DNA of 64,000 nt, from positions 124,001 to 188,000 of the forward strand of contig NZ_CANKXK010000001.1 of assembly GCF_947487605.1 (NCBI RefSeq). The letters run 5' to 3'. Source of the DNA: an uncultured Algibacter sp. Its GTDB lineage: Bacteria > Bacteroidota > Bacteroidia > Flavobacteriales > Flavobacteriaceae. The notes under the pieces were generated by a model. It was not told where the DNA came from. It searched no databases and was given only the letters and a program-made list of their open reading frames with translations. Shown piece after piece: positions 43,401 to 53,131 of the stretch (position 1 is the stretch's first letter; each line of letters begins with the position of its first letter). The position numbers and the translations under genes were made by a program.

Positions 43401-45386
43401 TTTACAGATGAAGTCGATAAAACAATAGCATATAACAGCACTGGGTCTGAGACCATTTATGTGCTTGTTGAAAATATAAGCGATGTAACTTGTAATAGTA
43501 ATTCATCCTTTCTTCTAGAAATTGGAACCAATCCAAATTATAATACAAACTTTACTGCTTTCCCTTCTGCATGTCAAAATGATGCTGGAAATCGCGTTTT
43601 TGATTTAGAAGCAAAACGTCAAGAAATAGCTCAAGGAAGTACCGATATTTTAAATATAAATTTTTATTTATCGCTCAATGATGCTGAAGTTAATGCAAGT
43701 AATTTTTTACCACCAACATACATATCTCAAGAACTACAAGGGCAGTTTTATGCAAGAATAGAAAATGATGCTAACCAATGTTTTATAATTGAAGAGGTCA
43801 CATTTATTACATTTCCAACTCCAGTTATTACTTCAGCAACAATTCAACCTATCTGCGATATTGACTACGATGGTATTGCAACAATCAACCTAAACAATGC
43901 CATTTATACTATTGAAAATGTAAGACCAGGCTTTGGAGATGTTACATTTACATTTTTTGAAGACGCAGCATTAACAATCCAAATTCCTTCAAACGATATT
44001 AGTAACTACACAGTAAACAATAGTGCTACCATTTATGTAAATGTTGAAAATGCTACAAATTGCTCAGATTCAACTCCGTTAGATTTACAAATAAATCTAC
44101 CTCCTACATTCAACGTAGTTGGGAATGTTCCAGACTGCGAAAACCAAACCAATTCATACGATTTAAGTCAAGTAGACAATTTATTGGTAAATGATCCGAG
44201 TTTGGTTAGTATAAACTACTATACATCGCAAATAGATGCAGCTAATGGAGTTAATGCCATTCCGAATAAAATTTATAATTATTTAAACTCAGGAGCTTAC
44301 ACCATTCATGCTAGAATTGAAGACTTAGTAAATAGCTGTCCTGCGTTTACATCTTTTACGCTTCAAATTAACCCTAACCCCATTGCCAATGTCCCTCCAA
44401 ATCTCTTTAATTGTGATAATGATTTTGATAGCACAAATAGGCTAGAGTTTGACTTAACCCTAATAAACAATACTCTTTTAGGGACTCAAAATGCTGCAGA
44501 CTATTCAATTTACTACTATAACAGCAGTATAAACAACGCAGAAACCGATTCTGGTAGGTTAAATGATTTATATAGTGCTCTAAATGGTGAAACTATATAC
44601 GTACGTATTGAGAATAATATAACAGGATGCTATAGTACAACACAATTTCAAACTACAATAAACCCTTTACCTGTAATTCCTATAAACGATATTGAAGCTA
44701 TTTGCAGTAACGACATTCCTAGAGATTTAAATGCCGATACTGGTAATTTTGGAGATACCTATTTATGGTGGACAGGTGAAACCACCCCAAATATAGAAGT
44801 AGATCTTACAGATATTGGAACCACACGTTGGGTAGAAGTTACTACTGGAGCTCCGCAAAGTTGTACTTATAGAAGAGAATTTGAAATTATAGAATCTATT
44901 GAAGCTACTATTGAAGCTACTGCAACCGCAGATTTTACTGACCCAAATACAATAACAGTTACAGTAAGTGGTATTGGAGATTATCAATATATATTAGACC
45001 CAGATCTAGGTGGTCAACCTCAAGATTCGAATGTGTTCAATAATGTTAGCCTTGGTCCACATATTGTGAGAATTATTGATTTAAATGGGTGTACACCCAC
45101 AGACACAGACGTTTTTGTAATAGATATTCCAAAATTTGTAACACCTAACAATGATAGTCATTTTGATACATGGCATGTTGTTGGCATTGACAGATTACCT
45201 GGAACTTTAGTATATATATACAATCGGCATGGTAAATTAATAAAAATGCTACCGCATACTTCAATTGGTTGGGATGGCACTTTTAATGGGCAAAATATGC
45301 CATCAGATGATTATTGGTTTTCAGCCGACATTATTCATAATGGTGAATCCTTTAATATTCGTGGTCATTTCGCTTTAAAACGGTAA
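40479..45386 (+). CDS. Giant choice-of-anchor L, T9SS type B surface protein (1635 aa)
   Basis: I start it at GTG 40479, which gives the signal peptide VKKNLHASCALVLLFFGFNLMFSQ; an upstream TTG at 40455 is possible. The N-terminal 270 residues form the choice-of-anchor L domain (VLSTGNATSAGNTVNNTPLSEG, YILASEEYFGNYPC, AVFIEANTF). About eleven tandem modules of roughly 90 residues follow, each with a CD-x-D-x-DG entry (QLCDSDGNNQEF, ACDMDHDGFFNDF, FCDQDNDGSVDV, YCDTDDDGFTTV) and a variant of IYVRVEN..TGCY. The type B sorting domain (FVTPNNDSHFDTWHVVGI, ..FALKR) ends it. It is probably a surface adhesin, stabilised by calcium at the Asp-rich entries. Confidence 0.92.
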   Translation: MKKNLHASCALVLLFFGFNLMFSQQITVDNSIPLQQLIENNLADGCVEISNVNSTINGSTDGFTSYGAFQRGSSNFPLNNGIVLSTGNATSAGNTVNNTPLSEGTLGWGTDPDIETYLGVGNTVNATSIEFDFISISDMIQFNYILASEEYFGNYPCNSSDGFVFLIREATSTGPYQNIAVVPGSGDTVTVNNIHDEILSPTGTVLCSAMNDSYYDGSFNDTNYVGRTAILTAGFNVLPNVQYHVKLIVADQNANAQDPSIDTAVFIEANTFNELELGDDISTCSGSVTLNGEIQNPLATYAWFRDNSPISGENNPTLTTTISGLYRVEISINGFSCTVQDEVNVTIDTELSTDPITPYQLCDSDGNNQEFFDLTTKDTDVENAIQNLPPFYTIRYYLTDADARTNPNNNITSITSGSRTIFVRVEDTSLGCLIFGTIDLEVNPLPTIIQPSDINECDNDNLPNSSTQIDLSQRNNEVTGGNPNLSVTYHFTPLEAQSGANPVPISYTNTNPSETLYIRIVNTLTGCANASGETLTINITNGNTGIVRDTQFIDACDMDHDGFFNDFDLTSILNNVLNGQTGFLPPTYHTSQTDAETGNNPIPNPNSYANTDQDEQTIYLRLEDATTGCYAIVPIEVHTNLLLTATNIPQTGFAFCDQDNDGSVDVYLNTIENAIANGLPNVSVTFYNSESDRDSNISPIDTSNPYVITMAETVYLRLENGLCTELSEVILRINPVVTFNPVAPFDYCDTDDDGFTTVDFDTFDSTITGGNTDFGVRYYTDPNDADTGVGSLPQFHDTSSGIFYARIENSITGCYTVNQFEVNVIPAPTVLQPNDILICNNSTNTTANIRLQDKIDTNEIVADPTNVSIEFFTDLTQAETFDIANPLNNLDKQSFAASTQSIFVRVQSTASSGCYNIVSFNVIVNTIPVIPNITPFQICVDPGTSAADFYFQDKDAEILNGQTGKEVRYFRDALFTDEVDKTIAYNSTGSETIYVLVENISDVTCNSNSSFLLEIGTNPNYNTNFTAFPSACQNDAGNRVFDLEAKRQEIAQGSTDILNINFYLSLNDAEVNASNFLPPTYISQELQGQFYARIENDANQCFIIEEVTFITFPTPVITSATIQPICDIDYDGIATINLNNAIYTIENVRPGFGDVTFTFFEDAALTIQIPSNDISNYTVNNSATIYVNVENATNCSDSTPLDLQINLPPTFNVVGNVPDCENQTNSYDLSQVDNLLVNDPSLVSINYYTSQIDAANGVNAIPNKIYNYLNSGAYTIHARIEDLVNSCPAFTSFTLQINPNPIANVPPNLFNCDNDFDSTNRLEFDLTLINNTLLGTQNAADYSIYYYNSSINNAETDSGRLNDLYSALNGETIYVRIENNITGCYSTTQFQTTINPLPVIPINDIEAICSNDIPRDLNADTGNFGDTYLWWTGETTPNIEVDLTDIGTTRWVEVTTGAPQSCTYRREFEIIESIEATIEATATADFTDPNTITVTVSGIGDYQYILDPDLGGQPQDSNVFNNVSLGPHIVRIIDLNGCTPTDTDVFVIDIPKFVTPNNDSHFDTWHVVGIDRLPGTLVYIYNRHGKLIKMLPHTSIGWDGTFNGQNMPSDDYWFSADIIHNGESFNIRGHFALKR

Positions 45387-45518
45387 CCTTCAACTATAAA
45401 TTACTTTCAACTTTTTATCGTTTAAATTAAACCTTCGACTCTTTTCTCTGTCTAATTAAATTTAATGCTATATTTTTATTAGCCTTAATTAAATAACATC
45501 AACTAGACAATTAGACAA

Positions 45519-48500
45519 ATGCTCAATAAATTCTACATAAGATTTTTAATATGTTTATTAGCAATTTTAATTGGACTAAAAGGTTTCTCCCAATTAAGCA
45601 AAAAACACTACATACCTCCATTAACAAGTGCGGAATCTAATAGTTCTATTCCTCTTGATCAATACATGTATTTATCAACTCCCAATAATGCTAATGTGCC
45701 TTATACTATAATTCCAGTAGGACAGCCTTCAACAAGTTATATTACAGGTACAGTATCTAACAGTAATCCTGTTGAAATAAATCTAGATTCTGGATATGGC
45801 CAACTTTTTGTATCGCCCTCTCAAACAAGCGTTGTTAGAAACAATAGTGGCTACATTATAGAAGCAGAAGCTCCTATATATGTTTCTATTAGGATGAACG
45901 CTGGAAACAGTGGTAATCAAGCAGGTGCTGTTGTAAGCAAAGGAACTTCAGCGCTTGGGAACAATTTTAGAATAGGTACATTTACAAATGAAAATCCACA
46001 AAATAATTATTTAAGTTTCATCTCTGTAATGGCATCAGAAGATAATACTCAAGTTACTTTTGATGATTTACCAGCTGATTTGGTTGTAGAGGGTTACTTC
46101 GGCTCGTTTCCTTTTACAATTAATCTAAATGAAGGAGAAAGTTACACTATAGCCTGCAACAGCTCTATTCAAACTCCTGCAAATAGAGATGGTCTTATCG
46201 GAAGTTTAGTTACATCTGATAAAGGTATTGTTGTTAATTGTGGGTCGGCAAATGGAAGCTTTCATAATGGAAATGGAAGAGATTACGGTATCGACCAAAT
46301 AGCTGGACTTTCTAAAACAGGGAGAGAATATATTTTTGTTAAAGGAGGTGGTGATAACGAATGGGAAAATGTTTTAATTGTTGCACATTCCGATAATACA
46401 ACAATAAACATAAATGGTAATAGCGTAGTAGCCACAATTAATGCTGGAGACTATCATTTAATTGAAGGAGATCAATATAATGCATTAGGCAATATGTATG
46501 TAGAAACATCAGAAGATGTTTTTGCTTATCAAGGTTTAGGTTCAATATCAGAAGCACGACAAGGCATGTTTTTTGTACCACCTTTAAGTTGTGAAACTAG
46601 AGGAAACATTGACAACATTCCTATAATAGATTTTATTGGTAGTACTCCGTACACAGAAAATAGCGGAGTCTCAATTGTTACTAAAGTTGGAGCCATAGTT
46701 ACAGTAAACTCCTCTGTAACTGGAGCAGTAAATATAGGTTCCCCAAGTATTGTTGATGGAAATACAGATTATGAAACCTATAGAATAACAGGGCTTAGAG
46801 GTAATATTTCAGTTCAAGGTAATGACGAGCTTTATGTTGCCTATTTCAATGTAAATGGCTTTGCCACATCTGGCGGGTTCTACTCTGGTTTTCCATCAAA
46901 TCCAGAAATAAATTTTGATTTACAATTTGCTACACTAGGAAATTGTATTCCAAATGTAACATTAGAAGCTGCAAATGCTCAAAATTTTGATAGTTTTAAG
47001 TGGTTGTTCAATGATGGCTCTGGTTTTGTTGATTTAATGATTTCTTCCCCTTTAATCACGCCAAGTCAACCTGGAAAGTATAAACTAATAGGTATTATAA
47101 GTTGTACTGGAGAAGAATTAGAATCAAAAGAAATTCCCGTTAGTATTTGCCCAGACGATTATGACAATGATGGCATCATTGATAACCTAGATATAGACAA
47201 CGACAATGATGGTATAACGAGCTGCAGGGAATCAAGAGGGGATGTAAATATAAACCTAACAAACCTAAATAATCCTATTTTGGAGTTTCAAGATACAACT
47301 ACCAATTCAACAATAACAAGTGGAGCATATAATACAATGGGGAGCGCAGGAGGCTCAAATACTTTTGTAGGTGATAATTCAGGGAACTTTACTAGTACAG
47401 TAGAAGCAGCATCAAATGGTGAAGGTAGTTATACCATGACATTTATTGAGCCTGTTAATGTTAAACTTACTCAACACAACCCTGCATTCATAACCCCCTC
47501 GGTGGATGGTGAATATTTTATTGTTAGAATTACTCCATCTAACAAAAATATCACTTTGCTAGACCCGTCCAACACACTACTTGTAGATTCTAATTTTGAT
47601 GGTATTTTTGAAACAGGTATAACTCAAATATCGGGTTCAGAAATTCATTTTAAAATTAATTCAGCAGCTACAGCTACAGGGACTACACAATATTCATTTT
47701 ATGCAAATCAAGTAGATAGCTTTTCATTTGTACATAAACTTTCTAATCCTAATGAATCTTCAACTTTTAATGGAGAATTTTCATTAACCTGCTTCAAGAA
47801 TGACAATGACAACGATGGGATAAAAGATGAATTAGATTTAGACAGTGATAATGATGGTATTCCAGATTATATTGAAAATGGAGGTGTATCATTTGCTTTA
47901 ACAGGAATTGATGCAGACAACAATGGACTGGATGATGTTTATGATATTAACTTTATTCCAATTGATAGTGATAGCGATGGCATTTCAGATTTTTATGATT
48001 TAGATAGCGATAATGATGGAATTTACGATTCAATTGAAGCAGACCCTTTATTTACAAACTTGTCTGATACAGATGTGAATGGTATTGATGATGGACCAGA
48101 TTTTGGAATGAATGGCTGGACTAACAGAGCAGAAACTTTCCCTGATTCAAATATTATAGACTTTACCATAGCCGACACAGATGGTGATAATATATTCAAT
48201 TATATAGATTTAGATAGTGATGGTGATGGCTGTAGTGATGTCATCGAAGCTGGTTTTTCAGATGGTAATACAGATGATCGATTAGGTGATAGCCCTGTGG
48301 TTGTTGATACAAACGGCTTGGTTACAAACGCTTCTGATGGTTATACTTTACCTCATCCAGATTATCTTACACAAGCAAATATTACCATAACATCACAACC
48401 AACGGAGCTGACAGTTTGTGAAAATGAGAGTACAACTATTTCTATTGTATCTCCAGAAGCAGAATTATACCAATGGGAAGTAACAACCGATGGCATTAAT

Positions 48501-50687
48501 TGGTCTCTTCTATCAAATGATGCTAATTATTCTGGTACAACAACCGCAGATTTAACACTTTCAAGTGTTTTAAGAGCCTTTGAAAATTTCCAATATCGTG
48601 TAAAACTGGATAGAACTGGAAATTCATGCGGCTTGTATTCCGAAGAAATAGATTTATTAATTTATAATTTACCAACGGTGAATACGCCAAGCACGTATTC
48701 ACAATGTGACGACGATTCAAATGATGGGCAAGCTTTTTTTAATTTAACACTCGATTGGATAAAAGTGGAAATTAATTCAGATCATATAGCTGAAGGACTC
48801 ACGTTTAGTTATTTTGAAAATCAAACAGAAGCAGAAATAAATGGTATTTCAATTTCAACACCAGAATCATATCAAGACAATCTAGGATTTGTCACTGAAA
48901 CTATTTATGTACGCGTTGAAAACTCCAGTGGGTGCGCTCGAGTTGTTCCGTTGACTCTAGAGGTAAGCCCAAGTAGCACAGCCCTTGCTAGCTATACACC
49001 CAATTCAATTTATCGATGTGACGATGGTATAGATAATCGAGATGGCGTTGCAATGTTTAACATGACTGATATTAGTAATCATATAGAAAATGTGATATTT
49101 AACACCATTCCTATTACTGTACATTTTTACGAAAATGAAAGTGATGCCGAATTAGAAACCAATGAAATTCCTGATATTGCTAACCATCAAAATACCAGTT
49201 CACCTAATACCCAAAGTATATGGGTACGTGTGAAAAGCAGTTTAGGGAATGATTGTCTAGGCTTACAAGAATTTCCAAATCTGTTAATTACTGAATCTCT
49301 GCCAGTTGCAAATACAGTAACATTTGATAGACAATGCGACTACGACACAAGTGATTCCATATTATCTTATCCATTTGACACCTCTCAATTAGAAAGTAAC
49401 ATTTTAAACGGACAGAATCCAATGAATGTTTCTATCACCTATTTTGATAACACTGGTAATCCATTGTTATATTCAGATGGCACAACTGTTATAAGTCCAA
49501 TTCTACCAGTATTTTTAACTAAAAACCAAACTATAACAGTAAGGGTCACTAACAATATAACAAATGATCCTGATGGCGCATGCTACGATGAAACAATGAT
49601 AGATTTTATTGTAGATGAACAGCCTGTAATTGCCAACACCATACCTCCTCAAGCCTTTTGCGATGATGGGATGGATATAACAGACGAAAACGATGGTCTA
49701 CATAACTTTGATTTATCTTTATTTGAAAGTATTATTAGAGGCTCACAAACCGATATGGATATCTATTTTACCTATGTTGATGAAAATGGAACTACAGTCA
49801 CAGATGATGCATCAAATTTTCCTAATTCACTTATATCATCCAATCAAACCATTTCTATCGAGGTAATTAACCCTATAAATAGAAGTTGTGTAGCAACAAC
49901 AACCATAGATTTAATTGTAAACCCGCTTCCCGAATTTTCTTTGGAAGAAGAGATTATTGTTTGTGGAAATCCATTCGTGTCAGGAAATATAATTCCAGTT
50001 CAAAAAACTCCATCTGAAACATTTATTTATGAATGGGTCTTTGAAGATGGAAGTATTGCTGGCAACGCACTTGTTTTACCCAGTAGTAATATTACACAAC
50101 CAGGTGATTATACGTTAACACTAACAAATCCTATTACACTTTGTTCAAAATCGTTAGCGGTTAATGTAAAAGCAGCAGACCCTCCCACTATTACACTTAA
50201 TGATTTAAAAATAAATGACTTATCAGAAAATAACTCAGTAACTATTCTAAACCCATCTAGTCTTGGTAATAGTAGCTATATGTTCTCTCTAGTATCAGAT
50301 GATGGACGATTATATTTCCCTTATCAAGAAACCCTTGTTTTTAATAATATTAGAGCTGGATTTTATACACTCTTTGCTCAAGATATACAGAAGATATGTG
50401 ATGAGGTATCATTACGAATTTCAGTTATAGGTCATAAAAAATTCTTCACTCCTAATGGAGATGGACAAAACGAATACTGGCAAATTCAAGGACTCAGTCA
50501 ATTACAAAGTAGTAGCCAAATTCATATTTACGATCGGTATGGAAAATTAATCAAACAGCTTGATCCCTTTTCACAAGGGTGGGATGGCACTTATAATGGT
50601 GGTATAATGCCTACAGATGATTATTGGTTTCGTGTTCTTCTAGGTGACGGAAGAACATTCATGGGACATTTCACACTAAAGCGATAG
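45519..50687 (+). CDS. Giant IgGFc-binding-like, T9SS type B surface protein (1722 aa)
   Basis: Signal peptide to about residue 25 (ILIGLKGFSQ). Residues about 30-450 resemble the IgGFc-binding protein N-terminal domain (HYIPPL, IYVSIRMNAGNSGNQAGAVVSKG, FISVMASEDNTQVTFDDLP, YQGLGSISEARQGMFFVPPLSC). An Asp-rich calcium-type repeat stretch follows (DDYDNDGIIDNLDIDNDNDGI, DLDSDNDGIPDYIENGG, DSDSDGISDFYDLDSDNDG) with a beta domain between. Then come four Cys-Asp modules (QCDDDSNDGQAF, RCDDGIDNRDGVAM, QCDYDTSDSILS, FCDDGMDITDENDG). The type B domain (FFTPNGDGQNEYWQIQGL, ..FTLKR) ends it. It is the longest protein in the window, and a role in adhesion is inferred from its domains. Confidence 0.92.
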   Translation: MLNKFYIRFLICLLAILIGLKGFSQLSKKHYIPPLTSAESNSSIPLDQYMYLSTPNNANVPYTIIPVGQPSTSYITGTVSNSNPVEINLDSGYGQLFVSPSQTSVVRNNSGYIIEAEAPIYVSIRMNAGNSGNQAGAVVSKGTSALGNNFRIGTFTNENPQNNYLSFISVMASEDNTQVTFDDLPADLVVEGYFGSFPFTINLNEGESYTIACNSSIQTPANRDGLIGSLVTSDKGIVVNCGSANGSFHNGNGRDYGIDQIAGLSKTGREYIFVKGGGDNEWENVLIVAHSDNTTININGNSVVATINAGDYHLIEGDQYNALGNMYVETSEDVFAYQGLGSISEARQGMFFVPPLSCETRGNIDNIPIIDFIGSTPYTENSGVSIVTKVGAIVTVNSSVTGAVNIGSPSIVDGNTDYETYRITGLRGNISVQGNDELYVAYFNVNGFATSGGFYSGFPSNPEINFDLQFATLGNCIPNVTLEAANAQNFDSFKWLFNDGSGFVDLMISSPLITPSQPGKYKLIGIISCTGEELESKEIPVSICPDDYDNDGIIDNLDIDNDNDGITSCRESRGDVNINLTNLNNPILEFQDTTTNSTITSGAYNTMGSAGGSNTFVGDNSGNFTSTVEAASNGEGSYTMTFIEPVNVKLTQHNPAFITPSVDGEYFIVRITPSNKNITLLDPSNTLLVDSNFDGIFETGITQISGSEIHFKINSAATATGTTQYSFYANQVDSFSFVHKLSNPNESSTFNGEFSLTCFKNDNDNDGIKDELDLDSDNDGIPDYIENGGVSFALTGIDADNNGLDDVYDINFIPIDSDSDGISDFYDLDSDNDGIYDSIEADPLFTNLSDTDVNGIDDGPDFGMNGWTNRAETFPDSNIIDFTIADTDGDNIFNYIDLDSDGDGCSDVIEAGFSDGNTDDRLGDSPVVVDTNGLVTNASDGYTLPHPDYLTQANITITSQPTELTVCENESTTISIVSPEAELYQWEVTTDGINWSLLSNDANYSGTTTADLTLSSVLRAFENFQYRVKLDRTGNSCGLYSEEIDLLIYNLPTVNTPSTYSQCDDDSNDGQAFFNLTLDWIKVEINSDHIAEGLTFSYFENQTEAEINGISISTPESYQDNLGFVTETIYVRVENSSGCARVVPLTLEVSPSSTALASYTPNSIYRCDDGIDNRDGVAMFNMTDISNHIENVIFNTIPITVHFYENESDAELETNEIPDIANHQNTSSPNTQSIWVRVKSSLGNDCLGLQEFPNLLITESLPVANTVTFDRQCDYDTSDSILSYPFDTSQLESNILNGQNPMNVSITYFDNTGNPLLYSDGTTVISPILPVFLTKNQTITVRVTNNITNDPDGACYDETMIDFIVDEQPVIANTIPPQAFCDDGMDITDENDGLHNFDLSLFESIIRGSQTDMDIYFTYVDENGTTVTDDASNFPNSLISSNQTISIEVINPINRSCVATTTIDLIVNPLPEFSLEEEIIVCGNPFVSGNIIPVQKTPSETFIYEWVFEDGSIAGNALVLPSSNITQPGDYTLTLTNPITLCSKSLAVNVKAADPPTITLNDLKINDLSENNSVTILNPSSLGNSSYMFSLVSDDGRLYFPYQETLVFNNIRAGFYTLFAQDIQKICDEVSLRISVIGHKKFFTPNGDGQNEYWQIQGLSQLQSSSQIHIYDRYGKLIKQLDPFSQGWDGTYNGGIMPTDDYWFRVLLGDGRTFMGHFTLKR

Positions 50688-50742
50688 TCATTAATTCATA
50701 TTTTATTATAACTCTATTATCTTTACATGTCTCTTAATAGAT

Positions 50743-53085
50743 TTGATGAAAAACACCTTTACTTTAATTTTTACTTTAATTTTTGCTTCATATTTATACA
50801 GCCAAAATATTGTTGTAGATAGTCAAACCTTTACACCCCAACAACTTATTGAAGACATATTAATTGACAGTAATTGCATAACAGACATTGTTGTTACTAA
50901 TGCCGTTAGTGGGGATTTTGGTGGCTCAGAATTTAGTTATGGTTATTTCGAATCTAATGACTCATCTTTTCCTTTCCAAAGCGGTATCGTGTTAACTACT
51001 GGGAGACTGTCAAATGTACCTGGTCCTAATACTACTTTAAGTGATGATGATGCTCCTAACTGGAATGGCGATTCAGATTTGGAAACTTTACTTAACGAAA
51101 ACAATACATTTAATGCTACTATAATTGAGTTTCAATTTAAAGCAATTGCAAATCGTGTTAGTTTTAAATATTTATTTGCTTCCGAAGAATATCAAGAAAA
51201 TAATCCTAATACGTGTAGATTTTCAGATCTTTTCGGATTTCTTATCCGAAATATCAACGATACACAATACAATAACATAGCTTTGGTTCCAGATACACAA
51301 ACAGAAGTTAAAGTTACCACTGTACACCCAGACATTCCTGGATCTGGTGGTTGCGAAGCTGTTAATGAAGCTTATTTTGGTAGTTTTAATAATAGTAATG
51401 TCCCTATTAATTTTAATGGGCAAACAGCTGTTCTTTCTGCAACTACAGATTTAACCCCAGGGGAAACCTATAAAGTCAAGTTAGTTATTGCAGATGAAGA
51501 AAATTTTAGGTTCGATTCGGCTGTATTTTTAGAAGCGGGTAGCTTCCAATTAAATACAGATTTAGGTCCAAATCGATTAATATTAACAGATAATGCGTTA
51601 TGTGAAAATGAGATTTTAGAACTTGACGCAGAAGAATCTGGGAATAATGCTTACTCATGGTATAAAGATGGTATATTGGTTGATTTTCAACCTAGTAATT
51701 GTATAAATTGTGGAAAATACGACGTTTCAGAACCTGGTACTTATAATGTTGAAGTCGAACTTGAAAGGGGGTGCTTTTCATATGGAGAGATAACAATAGA
51801 ATACGTACCAAAACCAATTGTTTTTAATGCAACTTTAACTGAATGCGATGATAATCAGGACGGACTCACAATTTATAATTTATATGATGCAGAAGTTCAA
51901 GTAACTAATGGTGATAGCACTCTATTTATTGAGAATTTCTTTAGGTCTAGTTTAGATGCTAAACAAGACATGAACGAAATAGATTCCCCTCTAATGTTTA
52001 AAAACACTAGCGCAACGCAAATTGTTTATGCCAAAGTGGTGGATCAATCACGATGTTTTTCAATTGCAGAAATAACTTTAGATACTTCTAATAATAGTGT
52101 TATTATACCGCCATTTGATACTTGTGATAACGATATAATTGATGGTTTTTTTGAATTTGATATAGCCTCCCTAAAAAATCATGTAATACCATTTGTACCA
52201 TTAAACTCCATTATTAGCTTTTACAGATCCGAAACCGAAGCGTTAAATAAATTAGATGCATTGGAAGGATTATTTGAAAACATAATACCAAATTCTGATA
52301 CTGTATATGTTAGAATTGATAATGCTATGGGGTGCTACGGCATTAGTCCCTTAATTATAAACGTGCTATTTACACCCACATTACTTCCAGATGAGATTAC
52401 CTATTATTGTGAAGAAATATATCCGCAATTTATCTCGCTAGATGCTGGGATTATTAACGACGATCCAAATAATTATAATTATGAATGGTCATATAATAAT
52501 ATAAGTATTACGAATAGTAATACACCAATATTAGACATTAATGAACCAGGAAGTTATGAGGTAAAAGTAACTTATAATAATGGTTGTTCTTCCAATAGAC
52601 TTATAGCAGTTGAAGCTTCAGGTAAAGCTTCTATAACACATCAATTATCAAACAATAATACGGTAACGGTTAACGCATCTGGCTTAGGAAATTATGAATA
52701 CGCTTTAGATAACCAAGACTTCTCAAACAACAATGTCTTTACAAATGTTAAACCTGGTTTTCACACCATATTTGTTTCAGATATTAATGATTGTGAGATT
52801 TCAGAAAAAAAGATTTCCGTATTAGGTTTTCCAAGTTTTTTCACACCAAACAATGATAGGTTTAATGACACCTGGAAACCTTATGGTGTAAATGCTGAAT
52901 TTTATAGCGATATTAAAATTAGCATTTTTGATCGTTATGGGAAGTTGCTAAAAGAGTTAAGTGCTACAGGAAATGGCTGGAACGGATTATTAAACGGAAC
53001 ACTTATGCCTTCAGACGATTACTGGTTTAAAGCTACTCTTGAAGACAATAGTACATTTATTGGTCATTTCACGCTCAAACGTTAA
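50743..53085 (+). CDS. Choice-of-anchor L, T9SS type B surface protein (780 aa)
   Basis: Signal peptide MKNTFTLIFTLIFASYLYSQ. The choice-of-anchor L domain fills residues about 25-275 (GIVLTTGRLSNVPGPNTTLSDDD, YLFASEEYQENNPNTC, FDSAVFLEAGSF). It is followed by an Ig-like segment, two Cys-Asp modules (ECDDNQDGLTIYNL, TCDNDIIDGFFEFDIA) and the same penultimate beta domain as its neighbours. The type B sorting domain (FFTPNNDRFNDTWKPYG, ..FTLKR) ends it. It looks like a shorter paralog of the 1635 aa protein with fewer modules. It lies 56 bases after the 1722 aa gene, so co-expression is likely. Confidence 0.92.
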   Translation: MMKNTFTLIFTLIFASYLYSQNIVVDSQTFTPQQLIEDILIDSNCITDIVVTNAVSGDFGGSEFSYGYFESNDSSFPFQSGIVLTTGRLSNVPGPNTTLSDDDAPNWNGDSDLETLLNENNTFNATIIEFQFKAIANRVSFKYLFASEEYQENNPNTCRFSDLFGFLIRNINDTQYNNIALVPDTQTEVKVTTVHPDIPGSGGCEAVNEAYFGSFNNSNVPINFNGQTAVLSATTDLTPGETYKVKLVIADEENFRFDSAVFLEAGSFQLNTDLGPNRLILTDNALCENEILELDAEESGNNAYSWYKDGILVDFQPSNCINCGKYDVSEPGTYNVEVELERGCFSYGEITIEYVPKPIVFNATLTECDDNQDGLTIYNLYDAEVQVTNGDSTLFIENFFRSSLDAKQDMNEIDSPLMFKNTSATQIVYAKVVDQSRCFSIAEITLDTSNNSVIIPPFDTCDNDIIDGFFEFDIASLKNHVIPFVPLNSIISFYRSETEALNKLDALEGLFENIIPNSDTVYVRIDNAMGCYGISPLIINVLFTPTLLPDEITYYCEEIYPQFISLDAGIINDDPNNYNYEWSYNNISITNSNTPILDINEPGSYEVKVTYNNGCSSNRLIAVEASGKASITHQLSNNNTVTVNASGLGNYEYALDNQDFSNNNVFTNVKPGFHTIFVSDINDCEISEKKISVLGFPSFFTPNNDRFNDTWKPYGVNAEFYSDIKISIFDRYGKLLKELSATGNGWNGLLNGTLMPSDDYWFKATLEDNSTFIGHFTLKR

Positions 53086-53119
53086 CTTTTTATTCTCAAA
53101 ATACCCATGTATTTTTCCG

Positions 53120-53127
53120 TAATTTTG
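53120..53127 (+). promoter_or_regulatory. -7 box of uvrB
   Basis: TAATTTTG, an exact TAnnTTTG match, ending five bases before the uvrB ATG. A transcript from it would be nearly leaderless. No clear -33 partner was found. Confidence 0.35.
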
Positions 53128-53131
53128 TGTT

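Noticed and set aside
40479-45386. Tandem repeats that could suggest a CRISPR or minisatellite array
   Set aside because: The repeats are protein modules of about 90 residues with diverged DNA; no short identical repeats with unique spacers were seen.
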